Under the pieces are notes generated by a model. The model did no database searches, was not told the origin of the DNA, and saw only the letters and a list, made by a program, of their open reading frames with translations. From positions 167,508 to 231,507 of the forward strand of contig NCGX01000002.1 in NCBI GenBank assembly GCA_002256995.1: a stretch of DNA of 64,000 nt, read 5' to 3'. The stretch's first letter is position 1. Every line of letters begins with the position of its first letter. Position numbers and translations under genes: made by a program. This DNA comes from Hydrogenophilales bacterium 16-64-40 (GTDB lineage: Bacteria > Pseudomonadota > Gammaproteobacteria > Burkholderiales > Thiobacillaceae). Shown in pieces: positions 34,633 through 48,212 of this stretch.

Positions 34633-35049
34633 TCAATTGAACCCTGAATTGTGGCCGTAGGCACCGCGGCGGACCTCGCGGTCATGCCTTTCCGCCCGAA
34701 TGTTGCGGCTGGCGATATTCAGCGCGCGATCGAGGCGCTTGAATTCGCGTGAGTTGATGACGCCATCGTCGCTGAAATAACGTTCCATTGCCCGGATTTC
34801 TCGTTGTTCGTGCATCAACTCGCGGAATTCGGCGCGGCGCAGGTTGCCTTCGCGCTTTCCGGCCTGGATGCGTTCCATCTGCCGATCCTGGCGCGCGTTG
34901 ATCTGCTGGCTGTACGCCTTGGTTTGCTGGTAAGTCTGCTTGTGGCCTTGGCCGCCACGGTCCCAGGCAGCCTGGGCACCGGTTGCCGCCAGGCCCAAGA
35001 TGCTCAGTGCCAGAATGCCGAAGGTTTTTTTCATTAGATTGCTTTTCAT
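34633..35049 (-). CDS. Small exported protein with EF-hand-like segment
   Basis: From the ATG at 35049 (AGGAG upstream) the product is 138 residues with a signal peptide MKSNLMKKTFGILALSILGLAATGAQA. The mature part is very basic and Gln/Arg-rich, mainly helical. It contains MERYFSDDGVINSREFKRLDRALN, which resembles the second half of an EF-hand loop (D-D-G-x-I-x-x-x-E-F) but lacks the first ligands. I do not recognise the protein further. It is divergently transcribed from the FadL-like gene. The EF-hand similarity is notable because three true EF-hand genes lie 2 kb away. Confidence 0.75.
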   Translation of the reverse strand: MKSNLMKKTFGILALSILGLAATGAQAAWDRGGQGHKQTYQQTKAYSQQINARQDRQMERIQAGKREGNLRRAEFRELMHEQREIRAMERYFSDDGVINSREFKRLDRALNIASRNIRAERHDREVRRGAYGHNSGFN

Positions 35050-35303
35050 GGTGTCGCTCCTGTTCAGTGGTGGGTGTCGCTGAGATTGCGGGGATTCAGC
35101 GGACAACTGCACTGTGGGCGCGCCGTGTAAGCGGCATGTTTGGGAGGGGTAACGAGGTGTAACGGTATGTAACCGCGAACAGGGCGCGAATGTTGCGGAA
35201 ATGTTTCCACTGCATCCTTCAGTTCGGGGTAATAAGGTACGTTAATAGGTTAGAATTTTCGACTTTTCTGAACTATCAACGAGATCTCTTGGAGGAGACC
35301 CCG

Positions 35304-36473
35304 ATGCAACTGAACAAACTCGCGGCCACGCTTGCCGCGGTGGGACTGGCTGTGCCCAGCCTGGCCATCGCCACCAACGGCATGGTGATGGAAGCCTATG
35401 GCCCGATCGCTGCGGGCATGGGCGGCGCCGCCATGGCCTATGACAACGGCACGGCCGCGATGGCGAACAACCCGGCCACGCTGGGCCTGATGGCGGACGG
35501 TAGCCGCCTCGACGTGATGGTGGGCTTCGTCGGCCCGGACGTGCAGACCCCCATGGGGACCTCCGAGGATGAAGCTTTTTACATGCCGGCGATTGGCTAC
35601 GTGAAGAAGCAGGGCAATCTCGCCTACGGCGTCGGCATCTACGGCCAAGGCGGCATGGGCACCAAATATGCCAACGGCGACAAGGCGCAGGTGAGCGTGG
35701 GCCGGGTGATCTTCCCGATCGCCTACAGCGTCAACGAGCGTTTCAACATCGGCGGCAGCGTCGACGTCGTGTGGGGGGGCATGGACCTGGTGGCCGACCT
35801 CAATCCCGCCTATCCGGGTAAAGAAATCGATTTCACCGACGACAGCGACTTCACCGGCGAGGCCAAGGGCTACAGCGTGGCGGCCAAGCTCGGCTTCACC
35901 TACAAGCTCAACGATGCGATCACCGTCGGCGGCGCCTACCAGACCGCAGGCAACCTGCCCGACCTCGAGGACGGCGCCTACACGGTGGATGGCTTCGACA
36001 TGCCGCCCGTCGTCGGTCTGGGCCTGGCCTGGCAGGCGAACGACCGTCTCATGGTCGCGGCCGACGTCAAGGACGTGATGTGGGGCAGCAGCATGAATAC
36101 CGTGACGATCTATAACAGCGACAATGGCATGGTTGTCCCGTTCAAGCAGGACTGGGACGACCAGATCGTGCTGGCGCTGGGCCTGGCCTACCGGTTCAGC
36201 GACGCCTTCAACGGCCGCGTCGGCTACAACCACGGCAAGAACCCGATCCCGGATCAGAACGTCAACTATCTGTGGCCGGCGATCGTCGAAGATCACTACA
36301 CGGTGGGCTTCGGCTATGCCTTCAACAAGCAGTCCGAGGTCAATTTCGGCCTGAGCTATGCGCCGGAAGTGTCGGTGACGGGAACAGGCCCCAACCCGCC
36401 TTACGGCAATGGCGGCATGACCATCGAGCACAGCCAGGTCAACTGGCAGTTGATGTACAGCCACACGTTCTGA
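35304..36473 (+). CDS. FadL/OmpP1-type outer-membrane channel
   Basis: From the ATG at 35304 (GGAGGAG upstream) the product is 389 residues with a signal peptide ending LAIA. It has the N-terminal hatch motif typical of FadL (GMGGAAMAYDNGTAAMANNPATLGLM) and alternating amphipathic strands up to the terminal aromatic residue (WQLMYSHTF), required for Bam assembly. FadL-type channels carry hydrophobic compounds (fatty acids, aromatics) across the outer membrane. There is no adjacent catabolic gene to suggest a substrate. The frame is open upstream to 35190 but without a better start. Confidence 0.88.
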   Translation: MQLNKLAATLAAVGLAVPSLAIATNGMVMEAYGPIAAGMGGAAMAYDNGTAAMANNPATLGLMADGSRLDVMVGFVGPDVQTPMGTSEDEAFYMPAIGYVKKQGNLAYGVGIYGQGGMGTKYANGDKAQVSVGRVIFPIAYSVNERFNIGGSVDVVWGGMDLVADLNPAYPGKEIDFTDDSDFTGEAKGYSVAAKLGFTYKLNDAITVGGAYQTAGNLPDLEDGAYTVDGFDMPPVVGLGLAWQANDRLMVAADVKDVMWGSSMNTVTIYNSDNGMVVPFKQDWDDQIVLALGLAYRFSDAFNGRVGYNHGKNPIPDQNVNYLWPAIVEDHYTVGFGYAFNKQSEVNFGLSYAPEVSVTGTGPNPPYGNGGMTIEHSQVNWQLMYSHTF

Positions 36474-36494
36474 CCGGCTGATGGCATGAACGTG

Positions 36495-36527
36495 AAAGGC
36501 CGGGCGCATCGCGCGCCCGGCCTTTTT
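36495..36527 (+). terminator. Terminator after the FadL-like gene
   Basis: GGCCGGGCGC (36498-36507) pairs with GCGCCCGGCC (36513-36522) around ATCGC, with flanking AAA and TTTTT. It is a strong intrinsic terminator and may act in both directions, since a minus-strand gene ends at 36543. Confidence 0.95.
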
Positions 36528-36542
36528 CATTGGCACGGCCGG

Positions 36543-36908
36543 TCACTGCGTTTGCTGGCCTTCTCCGAGTGGCTCGATCGTTTCGCCAGGCTGCGCCGGC
36601 GCTTCATCCGCATCCGCAGCCGGCGCGCCCGCCTCAGCTTCCGGCATGGGCTGGCTGGCGGCGTCGTCGTACAGCGGCCGATCCTGCATTCGCTGCTCGA
36701 TCTGTTCACCCGCCTGCTCTGCCGAGGCTTGGTTGTCGCAGCCGTTCAGGACCAGCAGGCTGGTCAGTACGCCCAGCACGGCGTAGGAGGCTCGCCAGGG
36801 ATGGGTGCGTTTCGACTTGGCCGGAATTGATGTGCCCCCGATTCCGGTCCCGCTCCATTCATACAATTGCATGTGCTCGTCGTTGAGGTGTGGCATGGCT
36901 TTGCTCAT
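36543..36908 (-). CDS. Hypothetical protein with internal lipobox-like sequence
   Basis: The 121-residue product has a polar N-terminus (MSKAMPHLNDEHMQLYEWSG, then GTGIGGTS and a basic KSKR). A hydrophobic segment follows (ASYAVLGVLTSLLVLNGC, about 40-57), then an acidic Ala/Pro/Gln-rich tail. The helix ends in LNGC, like a lipoprotein signal, but about 40 residues precede it, too many for a normal lipoprotein signal peptide, and no good internal start exists. It is probably a single-pass membrane protein. I do not recognise the family. TTCTCCT before the start (plus strand) is a usable ribosome binding site. Confidence 0.7.
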   Translation of the reverse strand: MSKAMPHLNDEHMQLYEWSGTGIGGTSIPAKSKRTHPWRASYAVLGVLTSLLVLNGCDNQASAEQAGEQIEQRMQDRPLYDDAASQPMPEAEAGAPAADADEAPAQPGETIEPLGEGQQTQ

Positions 36909-37038
36909 ATCGGTTCTCCTGAATTCATGTTGCCGGCTGTGAAGGATTCATCGCCGGCTGGCTGAGCGTCGGGCAATTGGCGTGCGATCAGCAAGTCGTT
37001 GCGGACCCCTTACGCCCGCGACGCAGAGCGCAGTCGCG

Positions 37039-37314
37039 TTAGGCGCTCGGCTTGCCCAGCTTGGCAAACTCAACTTGGCTCAGGCCCTTGTCCTGGTCGG
37101 CGTCGAGTTTGGTAAAGATCTGGTCATCTCCGCCCTGAGCCTTGAATTCCGCCAGGCTGATTTTGCCGTCGCCATTGCTGTCGACGCTTTGGAAGCTGGG
37201 GGCACCCGGGGCGGGGGCGGCCTCGGGCATGGGCTCGGCCAAGGCAGACGCCGAGGCGGCGCCCAGCAGGCCAGCGAGGGTGAGGGTCAGCAAGCGGGGG
37301 TGGATGGATTTCAT
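37039..37314 (-). CDS. Periplasmic EF-hand protein, copy 1
   Basis: The 91-residue product has a signal peptide (MKSIHPRLLTLTLAGLLGAASASALA) and a short Pro/Ala linker. Two EF-hand loops follow: DSNGDGKISLAE, which is canonical with Asp1, Asn3, Asp5 and Glu12, and DADQDKGLSQVE, which keeps Asp1, Asp3, Asp5 and Glu12 but has Lys instead of Gly at position 6. It should bind Ca2+ in the periplasm. It is the last of three tandem paralogs read from right to left. A related leader sequence (GGCTCCTATCGATGTAGTGGTTCAAC on the plus strand, given in part) precedes copies 1 and 2. Confidence 0.87.
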   Translation of the reverse strand: MKSIHPRLLTLTLAGLLGAASASALAEPMPEAAPAPGAPSFQSVDSNGDGKISLAEFKAQGGDDQIFTKLDADQDKGLSQVEFAKLGKPSA

Positions 37315-37363
37315 GTCTGGCTCCTATCGATGTAGTGGTTCAACAAAATGAATGCATAAGCAG

Positions 37364-37648
37364 TCAGTAGGGCTTGGTGCCGGACTTGCCTAGCTTGGCG
37401 AATTCGTCCTTGCTCAGGCCCTTGTCCTGGTCGGTGTCGAGTTTGGTGAAGCTCTGCTCGCTTTCGCCCTGAGCCTTGAATTCCGTCAAGCTGATTTTGC
37501 CGTCCTGGTTGCTGTCGACGCTTTGGAAGCTGGGTGAGCCCGTGGCCGGGGCGGCCTCGGGCATGGGCTGGGCCAGGACAGACGCCGAGGCGGCGCCCAG
37601 CAGGCCAGCGAGGGTGAGGGTCAGTAGGCGGGGTTGTATGGATTTCAT
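37364..37648 (-). CDS. Periplasmic EF-hand protein, copy 2
   Basis: The 94-residue product has the same signal peptide type (MKSIQPRLLTLTLAGLLGAASASVLA). Its EF-hand loops are DSNQDGKISLTE and DTDQDKGLSKDE. It ends in KSGTKPY rather than the KPSA of copy 1. It is 49 bases upstream of copy 1. Protein and DNA identity with copy 1 is very high over the signal peptide and first EF-hand, indicating recent tandem duplication. Confidence 0.87.
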   Translation of the reverse strand: MKSIQPRLLTLTLAGLLGAASASVLAQPMPEAAPATGSPSFQSVDSNQDGKISLTEFKAQGESEQSFTKLDTDQDKGLSKDEFAKLGKSGTKPY

Positions 37649-37723
37649 GTCTAGCTCCTATCAATGTAATGGTTCGACAAAATGAATACTCAAGCAGTCA
37701 GCAGGACTGGCTGCTGGACTTGC

Positions 37724-38008
37724 TTAACCGAGCTTGGCGAATTCGTCCTGGCTCAGGGACTTGTCCTGGTTGGCGTCGATTTGGGCGAAGACCTGCTCGT
37801 TTCCGCCCAGCGCCTTGAATTCCGCCAGGCTGATCTTGCCGTCCTTATTGCTGTCCACGCTTTGGAAGCTGGGGGCACCCGAGGCAGGGGCGGGGGCGGA
37901 GACTGCCGGGGCAGCTTCGGCCGTGGGCTGGGCCAGGACAGAAGCCGAGGCGGCGCTCAGCAGGCCGGCAAGCGTAAGGGTCAGAAAGTTGGGGTGAATG
38001 GATTTCAT
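37724..38008 (-). CDS. Periplasmic EF-hand protein, copy 3 (first in operon)
   Basis: The 94-residue product has signal peptide MKSIHPNFLTLTLAGLLSAASASVLA. Its linker is longer, and its EF-hand loops are DSNKDGKISLAE and DANQDKSLSQDE. AAGGAGCTGAAC before the ATG gives a good ribosome binding site. It is the promoter-proximal copy. A sigma-54-like promoter lies 55-70 bases upstream and two GlrR-type dyads lie further upstream, so all three copies may be under GlrKR control. Confidence 0.88.
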   Translation of the reverse strand: MKSIHPNFLTLTLAGLLSAASASVLAQPTAEAAPAVSAPAPASGAPSFQSVDSNKDGKISLAEFKALGGNEQVFAQIDANQDKSLSQDEFAKLG

Positions 38009-38062
38009 GTTCAGCTCCTTAATGGTTGAATGACGAATGCAGATGCACTCGAGGAGGGGTAT

Positions 38063-38078
38063 AGCGACGACCGTGCCA
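38063..38078 (-). promoter_or_regulatory. Sigma-54-like promoter of the EF-hand genes
   Basis: Read on the minus strand, the sequence is TGGCACG-gtcg-TCGCT. The -24 element is perfect, the -12 element differs from TTGCT at one base, and the GG and GC dinucleotides are exactly 10 bases apart, as sigma-54 requires. A start site about 12 bases on would give a leader of about 45 bases before copy 3. Confidence 0.65.
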
Positions 38079-38162
38079 GCTCTGTTTTTTCCAATAAAAA
38101 CAATAGGATGGATAATTCTTACGGGACGGGGTGCGGACTTGCGTCCGCTTGGGCGGGCGATA

Positions 38163-38180
38163 TGTCGCCTGTCGGCGACG
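38163..38180. promoter_or_regulatory. GlrR-type operator (TGTC-N10-GACG)
   Basis: TGTC-gcctgtcggc-GACG matches the enterobacterial GlrR operator TGTC-N10-GACA at 7 of 8 positions. It lies 85-102 bases upstream of the -24 element at 38078, a normal distance for a sigma-54 enhancer site. Confidence 0.55.
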
Positions 38181-38225
38181 GATCCGGATGGGCTTTGTTA
38201 GGCAGTTGTTCTGATTGAATTATTT

Positions 38226-38243
38226 TGTCGGCCATCGGCGACA
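38226..38243. promoter_or_regulatory. GlrR-type operator (TGTC-N10-GACA)
   Basis: TGTC-ggccatcggc-GACA is a perfect match to the GlrR operator. Its inner bases resemble those of the site at 38163 (both end TCGGC before GAC). It lies about 150 bases upstream of the EF-hand promoter. Confidence 0.6.
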
Positions 38244-38263
38244 GCTACGGAAAATAGGCAATC

Positions 38264-38290
38264 AAAAAGGGGAGGCAAGCCTCCCCTTTT
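38264..38290. terminator. Bidirectional intrinsic terminator
   Basis: AAAAAGGGGAGG and CCTCCCCTTTT pair around CAAG. On the minus strand it ends the DUF1328 gene transcript, 17 bases after the stop. Apart from this and the regulatory sites listed, the gap 38009-38306 shows no gene. Confidence 0.92.
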
Positions 38291-38306
38291 CTGTGCACCG
38301 GGCGTA

Positions 38307-38474
38307 TTACAGGGCTGGCGGGCGGCGGCCCGAGACCAGCAGCGCCAGAAATACCACCAGGCCGACGACGAACAGCACTTTGGCGATCCAGGCAGCGGTG
38401 CCCGCCAGCCCGGCAAAACCGAAAATGCCGGCGATGATTGCAACGATCAGAAACGTAACGGCCCATCCAAACAT
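38307..38474 (-). CDS. DUF1328 small membrane protein (YtjA-like)
   Basis: From the ATG at 38474 (GAGGAGAAC upstream) the product is 55 residues with two membrane helices: [49 protein letters not shown], given here by its start and end motifs [15 protein letters not shown] and [12 protein letters not shown]. The sequence is typical of DUF1328, whose members are often induced by envelope or general stress. A sigma-54-like promoter and a GlrR-type dyad lie upstream, next to glrR. Confidence 0.92.
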   Translation of the reverse strand: MFGWAVTFLIVAIIAGIFGFAGLAGTAAWIAKVLFVVGLVVFLALLVSGRRPPAL

Positions 38475-38527
38475 GGTGTTCTCCTCTTGGGGTTGATAAG
38501 CGCGCCAAAAGGCGGTATCTCTCCTAA

Positions 38528-38543
38528 AGCAGAGGCCGTGCCA
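38528..38543 (-). promoter_or_regulatory. Sigma-54-like promoter of the DUF1328 gene
   Basis: On the minus strand the sequence is TGGCACG-gcct-CTGCT. The -24 element is perfect, the -12 element has one mismatch (CTGC for TTGC), and GG-N10-GC spacing is exact. The expected start site is about 43 bases before the ATG at 38474, nearly the same leader length as for the EF-hand promoter. Confidence 0.65.
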
Positions 38544-38616
38544 ATCCATAAACGTGTTTTAAATCAAGCTGATGTCGTGATGGCACGGGAATCGGCTGCC
38601 TGCACGATAGGGAAGG

Positions 38617-38634
38617 CGTCGCTGATGCCTGACA
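38617..38634. promoter_or_regulatory. GlrR-type operator (CGTC-N10-GACA)
   Basis: CGTC-gctgatgcct-GACA matches the GlrR operator at 7 of 8 positions. It lies directly after the glrR stop codon and 74-91 bases upstream of the -24 element at 38543, the classic enhancer distance. Confidence 0.5.
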
Positions 38635-38635
38635 C

Positions 38636-39985
38636 TCATGCGTCGTCGCGGTCCTTGAACAGCGCGGGGGTGAGGCCATGGCGCTGGAGCAGCCGGTATA
38701 CCTCGGTGCGGTTGCGACCGGCCAGCCGCGCCACTTCGCTGACCTGGCCGCGGGTCAGCTTCAGCAGCGAAATCAGGTAATCGCGCTCGAACGTCGAGCG
38801 TGCTTCGGCCAGTGGCTGGATCTCGGCCGGCTTGTCGCGCAGGGCGCGCGCCACCAGGCTGGCCGGGATGGTCGAGGTGGTGCACAGCGCGACGCATTGC
38901 TCCAGCACGTTGTGCAACTGGCGGATGTTGCCCGGCCAGTCGGCCGCCGTCAGCATGTCGAGCGCGTCTGGCGCAAAGCCGTGGATGCGGCGGCGGTATT
39001 TTTCCGTCAGCACCGTCAGGAAATGCCGCGCCAGCAGCGGGATGTCCTCGCGCCGCTCGCGCAAGGGCGGCAGCGTCAGGGTGACAACGTTGAGGCGGTA
39101 ATACAGGTCTTCGCGGAATTCGCCGCTGGCGATCGCCTCCTCCAGATTGCAGTGGGTGGCCGACAAAATGCGTACGTCGACGGGCCGTGTTTCGGTCGCG
39201 CCGACCGGCCGAACTTCGCCTTCCTGCAGCACGCGCAACAGCTTGACCTGCAGCTGCGCGGGCATGTCGCCGATCTCGTCAAGCAGCACGGTGCCGCCCT
39301 CGGCGCTCAGGAACAGGCCGAGGTGGTCGCGCGCCGCGCCGGTGAAGGCGCCCTTCACATGGCCGAACAGTTCCGATTCGAGCAGTTCGGCCGGAATCGC
39401 GCCACAGTTGATCGCGACGAAGGGCTTGCCGTGACGCGGGCTGGCGCGATGAATGGCGCGTGCCAGCAGTTCCTTGCCGGTGCCCGACTCCCCTTGGATC
39501 AACACCGACGCATCGCTTTGCGCGGCCAGCCGGGCTTCGGCCAGCAGCACGTCCATTGCCGGGCAGGCCGTGATGATCTCGCTGCGCCAGCTGTCGCTGC
39601 CGGCTTCGGCGCTGCTGCCCGTCAGGCGGGTGGCGCGCTTCAGCAGACTGATCAGGGTGGCGGCGTCATAGGGCTTGGTGAGGTAGCCGAACAGCCCTTG
39701 CTGAGTGGCGGCCACCGCGTCCGGAATGGTGCCGTGTGCGGTCAGCACGATCACCGGCAACGCCGGGTCGCGCGCATGGATGGCGCGAAACAGCGCCATG
39801 CCGTCCATGCCATCCATCTGCATGTCGGTCAGCACGGCTTCGGGGCGCGCCAGCGCCAACTGCGTTAGCGCGGCTTCGCCGCTGTCGACCGCTTCGACCC
39901 TGAAGCCATTGGCCTCCAGCCGCAGCGTGATCAACTCGCGCAGCGACGCATCGTCGTCGACCACTAGGATGCAGGGTTTTTTCAT
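38636..39985 (-). CDS. glrR: Sigma-54-dependent response regulator GlrR (QseF)
   Basis: The 449-residue activator has a receiver domain (acidic VVDDD at 8-12, phospho-acceptor Asp54). The AAA+ sigma-54 interaction domain has Walker A GESGTGKE at 165-172, the sigma-54-contacting loop GAFTGA at 212-217 and LLDEIGDMP. A C-terminal Fis-type HTH follows (GQVSEVARLAGRNRTEVYRLLQRHGL). The neighbours QseG-like lipoprotein and kinase GlrK, in the order glrK-qseG-glrR, identify it. In enterobacteria it drives glmY through TGTC-N10-GACA sites; here matching sites flank the gene. It overlaps the lipoprotein gene by 4 bases. Confidence 0.92.
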   Translation of the reverse strand: MKKPCILVVDDDASLRELITLRLEANGFRVEAVDSGEAALTQLALARPEAVLTDMQMDGMDGMALFRAIHARDPALPVIVLTAHGTIPDAVAATQQGLFGYLTKPYDAATLISLLKRATRLTGSSAEAGSDSWRSEIITACPAMDVLLAEARLAAQSDASVLIQGESGTGKELLARAIHRASPRHGKPFVAINCGAIPAELLESELFGHVKGAFTGAARDHLGLFLSAEGGTVLLDEIGDMPAQLQVKLLRVLQEGEVRPVGATETRPVDVRILSATHCNLEEAIASGEFREDLYYRLNVVTLTLPPLRERREDIPLLARHFLTVLTEKYRRRIHGFAPDALDMLTAADWPGNIRQLHNVLEQCVALCTTSTIPASLVARALRDKPAEIQPLAEARSTFERDYLISLLKLTRGQVSEVARLAGRNRTEVYRLLQRHGLTPALFKDRDDA

Positions 39986-40461
39986 GGTGTCTTGTCGGGG
40001 ATGTTGCGCTGTTGCAGCGATTTTTCCAGCGCCTTGATCTGGTCGAGCTTGTCCTGCAATTCCTGCGTGCGCGCGGTCTGCTGCTTGAGTTCGATACGCG
40101 CCTTGAGCGACTTTTTCATCAGTTCGGCCAACGGTTGTGCGCGGGGATTGAGGTCGGTGATCGCCCCCAGTGTCTTCAGGCTGCGTTCGAGCGCCTCCAC
40201 GCTGTCCTCGCGCTCCAGCAGGGCGGCCAACTGAAAACGCCGGGCGTCGTCGAGGCGGCGCTCGCCCTCCAGCCCGGCCAGTTCACGGCGCCGCTGTTCG
40301 GGCGACAGCGATGCCACCCGCGACAACTCCCTCAGCAGCGCTGTGGCGCCCAGTCTGGCGGTGGTTGTCGCAGTGATAGCCGCTGGCGGGCGCTCGGGCA
40401 CGGCGGCACAGCCGCCCAGCATCAGCATCAGCCCGGCAAGAAAGGTGGATTTGAACGTCAT
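39982..40461 (-). CDS. qseG: QseG-like outer-membrane lipoprotein
   Basis: The 159-residue product has a lipoprotein signal (MTFKSTFLAGLMLMLGGC, lipid-modified Cys18). A helical domain follows with an N-terminal part TALLRELSRVASLSPEQRRREL and a coiled coil near the end (TARTQELQDKLDQIKALEKSLQQR). Position 2, between glrK and glrR, matches QseG/YfhG, which in enterobacteria interacts with the kinase QseE/GlrK and is needed for its activity. Similarity in sequence is modest, so the name rests largely on gene order, lipobox and coiled coil. Confidence 0.8.
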   Translation of the reverse strand: MTFKSTFLAGLMLMLGGCAAVPERPPAAITATTTARLGATALLRELSRVASLSPEQRRRELAGLEGERRLDDARRFQLAALLEREDSVEALERSLKTLGAITDLNPRAQPLAELMKKSLKARIELKQQTARTQELQDKLDQIKALEKSLQQRNIPDKTP

Positions 40462-40477
40462 TGCGGCATCGGACAGC

Positions 40478-41926
40478 TTAAACAGGCCAGGTTAAACGAA
40501 AACAGGTCGACCACGGCGGGCAATCGACCACCTCGACGCTGCCGCCCGCAGCCAGCATCGATTCGCGCACGATCGACAAGCCCAGTCCGCTGCCCTTGAC
40601 CGTGCTGGCGGGCTGGCGCGCGCCCTGGAAAAACGGCTCGAAGACGCGGCTGCGCTCGGCTTCGGGGATGCCTTCGCCCTGGTCGCACACCCACAGTGCG
40701 ACTGCGTCGTCGAGCGGCTCGCTCTTCACCAGGATGCGCCCTCCCTCGGGACTGAATTTGATCGCATTGGACAGCAGGTTGTCCAGCACGGTTTCGAGCT
40801 GGCTGCGATCGCAGTGCACGGTGGGGGCATCCAGCTGCGTCTCGACCTGAAAGCCGCGCGCGTCGAGTGCCAGCCGTTGTCGCGCCAGCGCGCCGGCGAG
40901 CACGTCTGCCAACGCGTGCTCGCTGGCGGGCCGCAGGGTGGCGTCGCGCATCATGCCGCTGTAACGGATCAGGTCTTCGATGCGTTTTTGCAGGTCGCGG
41001 CTGGCGCTGTCCATGATGGCGACAATGCTGCGCTGGCGCGCGTTGAGGCTGCCCGCCAGCTCGTCGTCCAGCAGCGCGACGCCTTCGCGCAGAGACGCCA
41101 GCGGCGTTTTCAGTTCGTGCGACACGTGGCGCAAAAAGCGCAGCTTCTGGTCCTCCAGCGCCTGCAGACGCTGGCGCAGCCAGTCGATTTCACGCCCCAG
41201 CTCGACGATGTCCTGCGGTCCGCTGATCGCCCGCAGCGGTCGCAAGTCGGCCTGGCCGAGCTGCTGGATCGAGGCCTTGAGCTGCTTGATCGGGCGGTTG
41301 ATCATCCAGGAAAACACCGCAGCCAGAAGCAGCGTCAGCGGAATCAGCGCCAGCGCCAGCACGATCAGCCGCTGGCGGGTGGCCTGCACGGTCGCTTCCA
41401 GCGCCTGCAATTCGCTTTGCACCGCGGCGTCGGCTTCGGCGAGCAGAGCACGGGTATCGACATGCAGCGCGTCGAACGAAGGCTCGAGCGCATTGAAGCG
41501 TTCGCTGTCGAGAAATGCGCCGGGTTGCAGCTGGCGGTACAGCGCGCGGCTGCGTGTGCCGAGCGCGGCCAGCGTGGCGCGTGCCGGCGCGTCGACGAGT
41601 TCGCCGTCGAGTTGCGCCAGCAGGGTTTGCAGTTCGCCGTAGCGGGTCCGCAGGGCGGGCGCAAATTCGGCGTCCTGCAACAGATGGTACTGCCCGGCAG
41701 TGCGCTGCAACTGGCTCACCGATTCGGCGATCTGCCGCACGTCGCGCGTGACGGCGAGGCTACTGCGGGTGAACTGGCGCTGGGTGTCGGCGACGCCCTG
41801 CAGCACGTGCACCGCGTTGATCAGGCCGCTCGCCAGCGGCACGATCAGCACGCCCATGGCGACGATGACGAGAATGGTGAAGGAACGCGGGTAATAAGGT
41901 CCGGAAAGCATGGGGGTGGGTGGCAA
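40478..41926 (-). CDS. glrK: Sensor histidine kinase GlrK (QseE)
   Basis: The 482-residue inner-membrane kinase has one helix at about 17-37 and a long helical periplasmic sensor (about 40-185). A second helix (LIVLALALIPLTLLLAAVFSWMI) is followed by HAMP, HisKA with phospho-acceptor His270 in LRHVSHELKTPLASL, and HATPase with LDNLLSNAIKFSPEGG and GSGLGLSIV. The sensor is of the four-helix type found in QseE. It is the first gene of the glrK-qseG-glrR operon, 16 bases before the lipoprotein gene. Confidence 0.9.
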   Translation of the reverse strand: MPPTPMLSGPYYPRSFTILVIVAMGVLIVPLASGLINAVHVLQGVADTQRQFTRSSLAVTRDVRQIAESVSQLQRTAGQYHLLQDAEFAPALRTRYGELQTLLAQLDGELVDAPARATLAALGTRSRALYRQLQPGAFLDSERFNALEPSFDALHVDTRALLAEADAAVQSELQALEATVQATRQRLIVLALALIPLTLLLAAVFSWMINRPIKQLKASIQQLGQADLRPLRAISGPQDIVELGREIDWLRQRLQALEDQKLRFLRHVSHELKTPLASLREGVALLDDELAGSLNARQRSIVAIMDSASRDLQKRIEDLIRYSGMMRDATLRPASEHALADVLAGALARQRLALDARGFQVETQLDAPTVHCDRSQLETVLDNLLSNAIKFSPEGGRILVKSEPLDDAVALWVCDQGEGIPEAERSRVFEPFFQGARQPASTVKGSGLGLSIVRESMLAAGGSVEVVDCPPWSTCFRLTWPV

Positions 41927-41948
41927 TGTCTTAGCGTGCCCCGAGTGG

Positions 41949-41981
41949 GCGGGCGCGATGGCTAAGCCGCCTCGCGCCCGC
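41949..41981. terminator. Stem-loop downstream of gltD
   Basis: GCGGGCGCGA (41949-41958) and TCGCGCCCGC (41972-41981) form a perfect 10-bp stem around 13 bases, just after the gltD stop on the minus strand and before the glrK promoter region. It lacks a T-run, so termination may be Rho-assisted. Confidence 0.55.
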
Positions 41982-41987
41982 CGTGGG

Positions 41988-47926
<5,939 letters not shown>

Positions 47927-48212
47927 GGTTCCGTATGCTCAGGCAACAGCGGCCTGCCCATGGGGCAAGCCGCAAAAAATTTAAGCGAAAAGTGCGGCAT
48001 TTTAATCCCTCAGGCCGCAGGCGGCAATGCGTGCCTATGCCAAGGCCTTGCCGGGGCAAGGGTTTTCGCGGCGTTCAGGCCTGAGTATGGGAGTGGCAGG
48101 GCGCGCGAAAATTCCAGCGATCCGAACGATGCGCCTACGCGGGGCCGCCTGCTGCGGTCCCCGTGCCACTGCCCGATTCGGTGCGTGCGGTGGCCTGGGG
48201 TAGGCTTGCGGC

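Noticed and set aside
36531-36550. TGGCACG as a further sigma-54 promoter on the plus strand
   Set aside because: The base pair spacing to a GC -12 element is absent and it lies at the end of a minus-strand gene just after a terminator.
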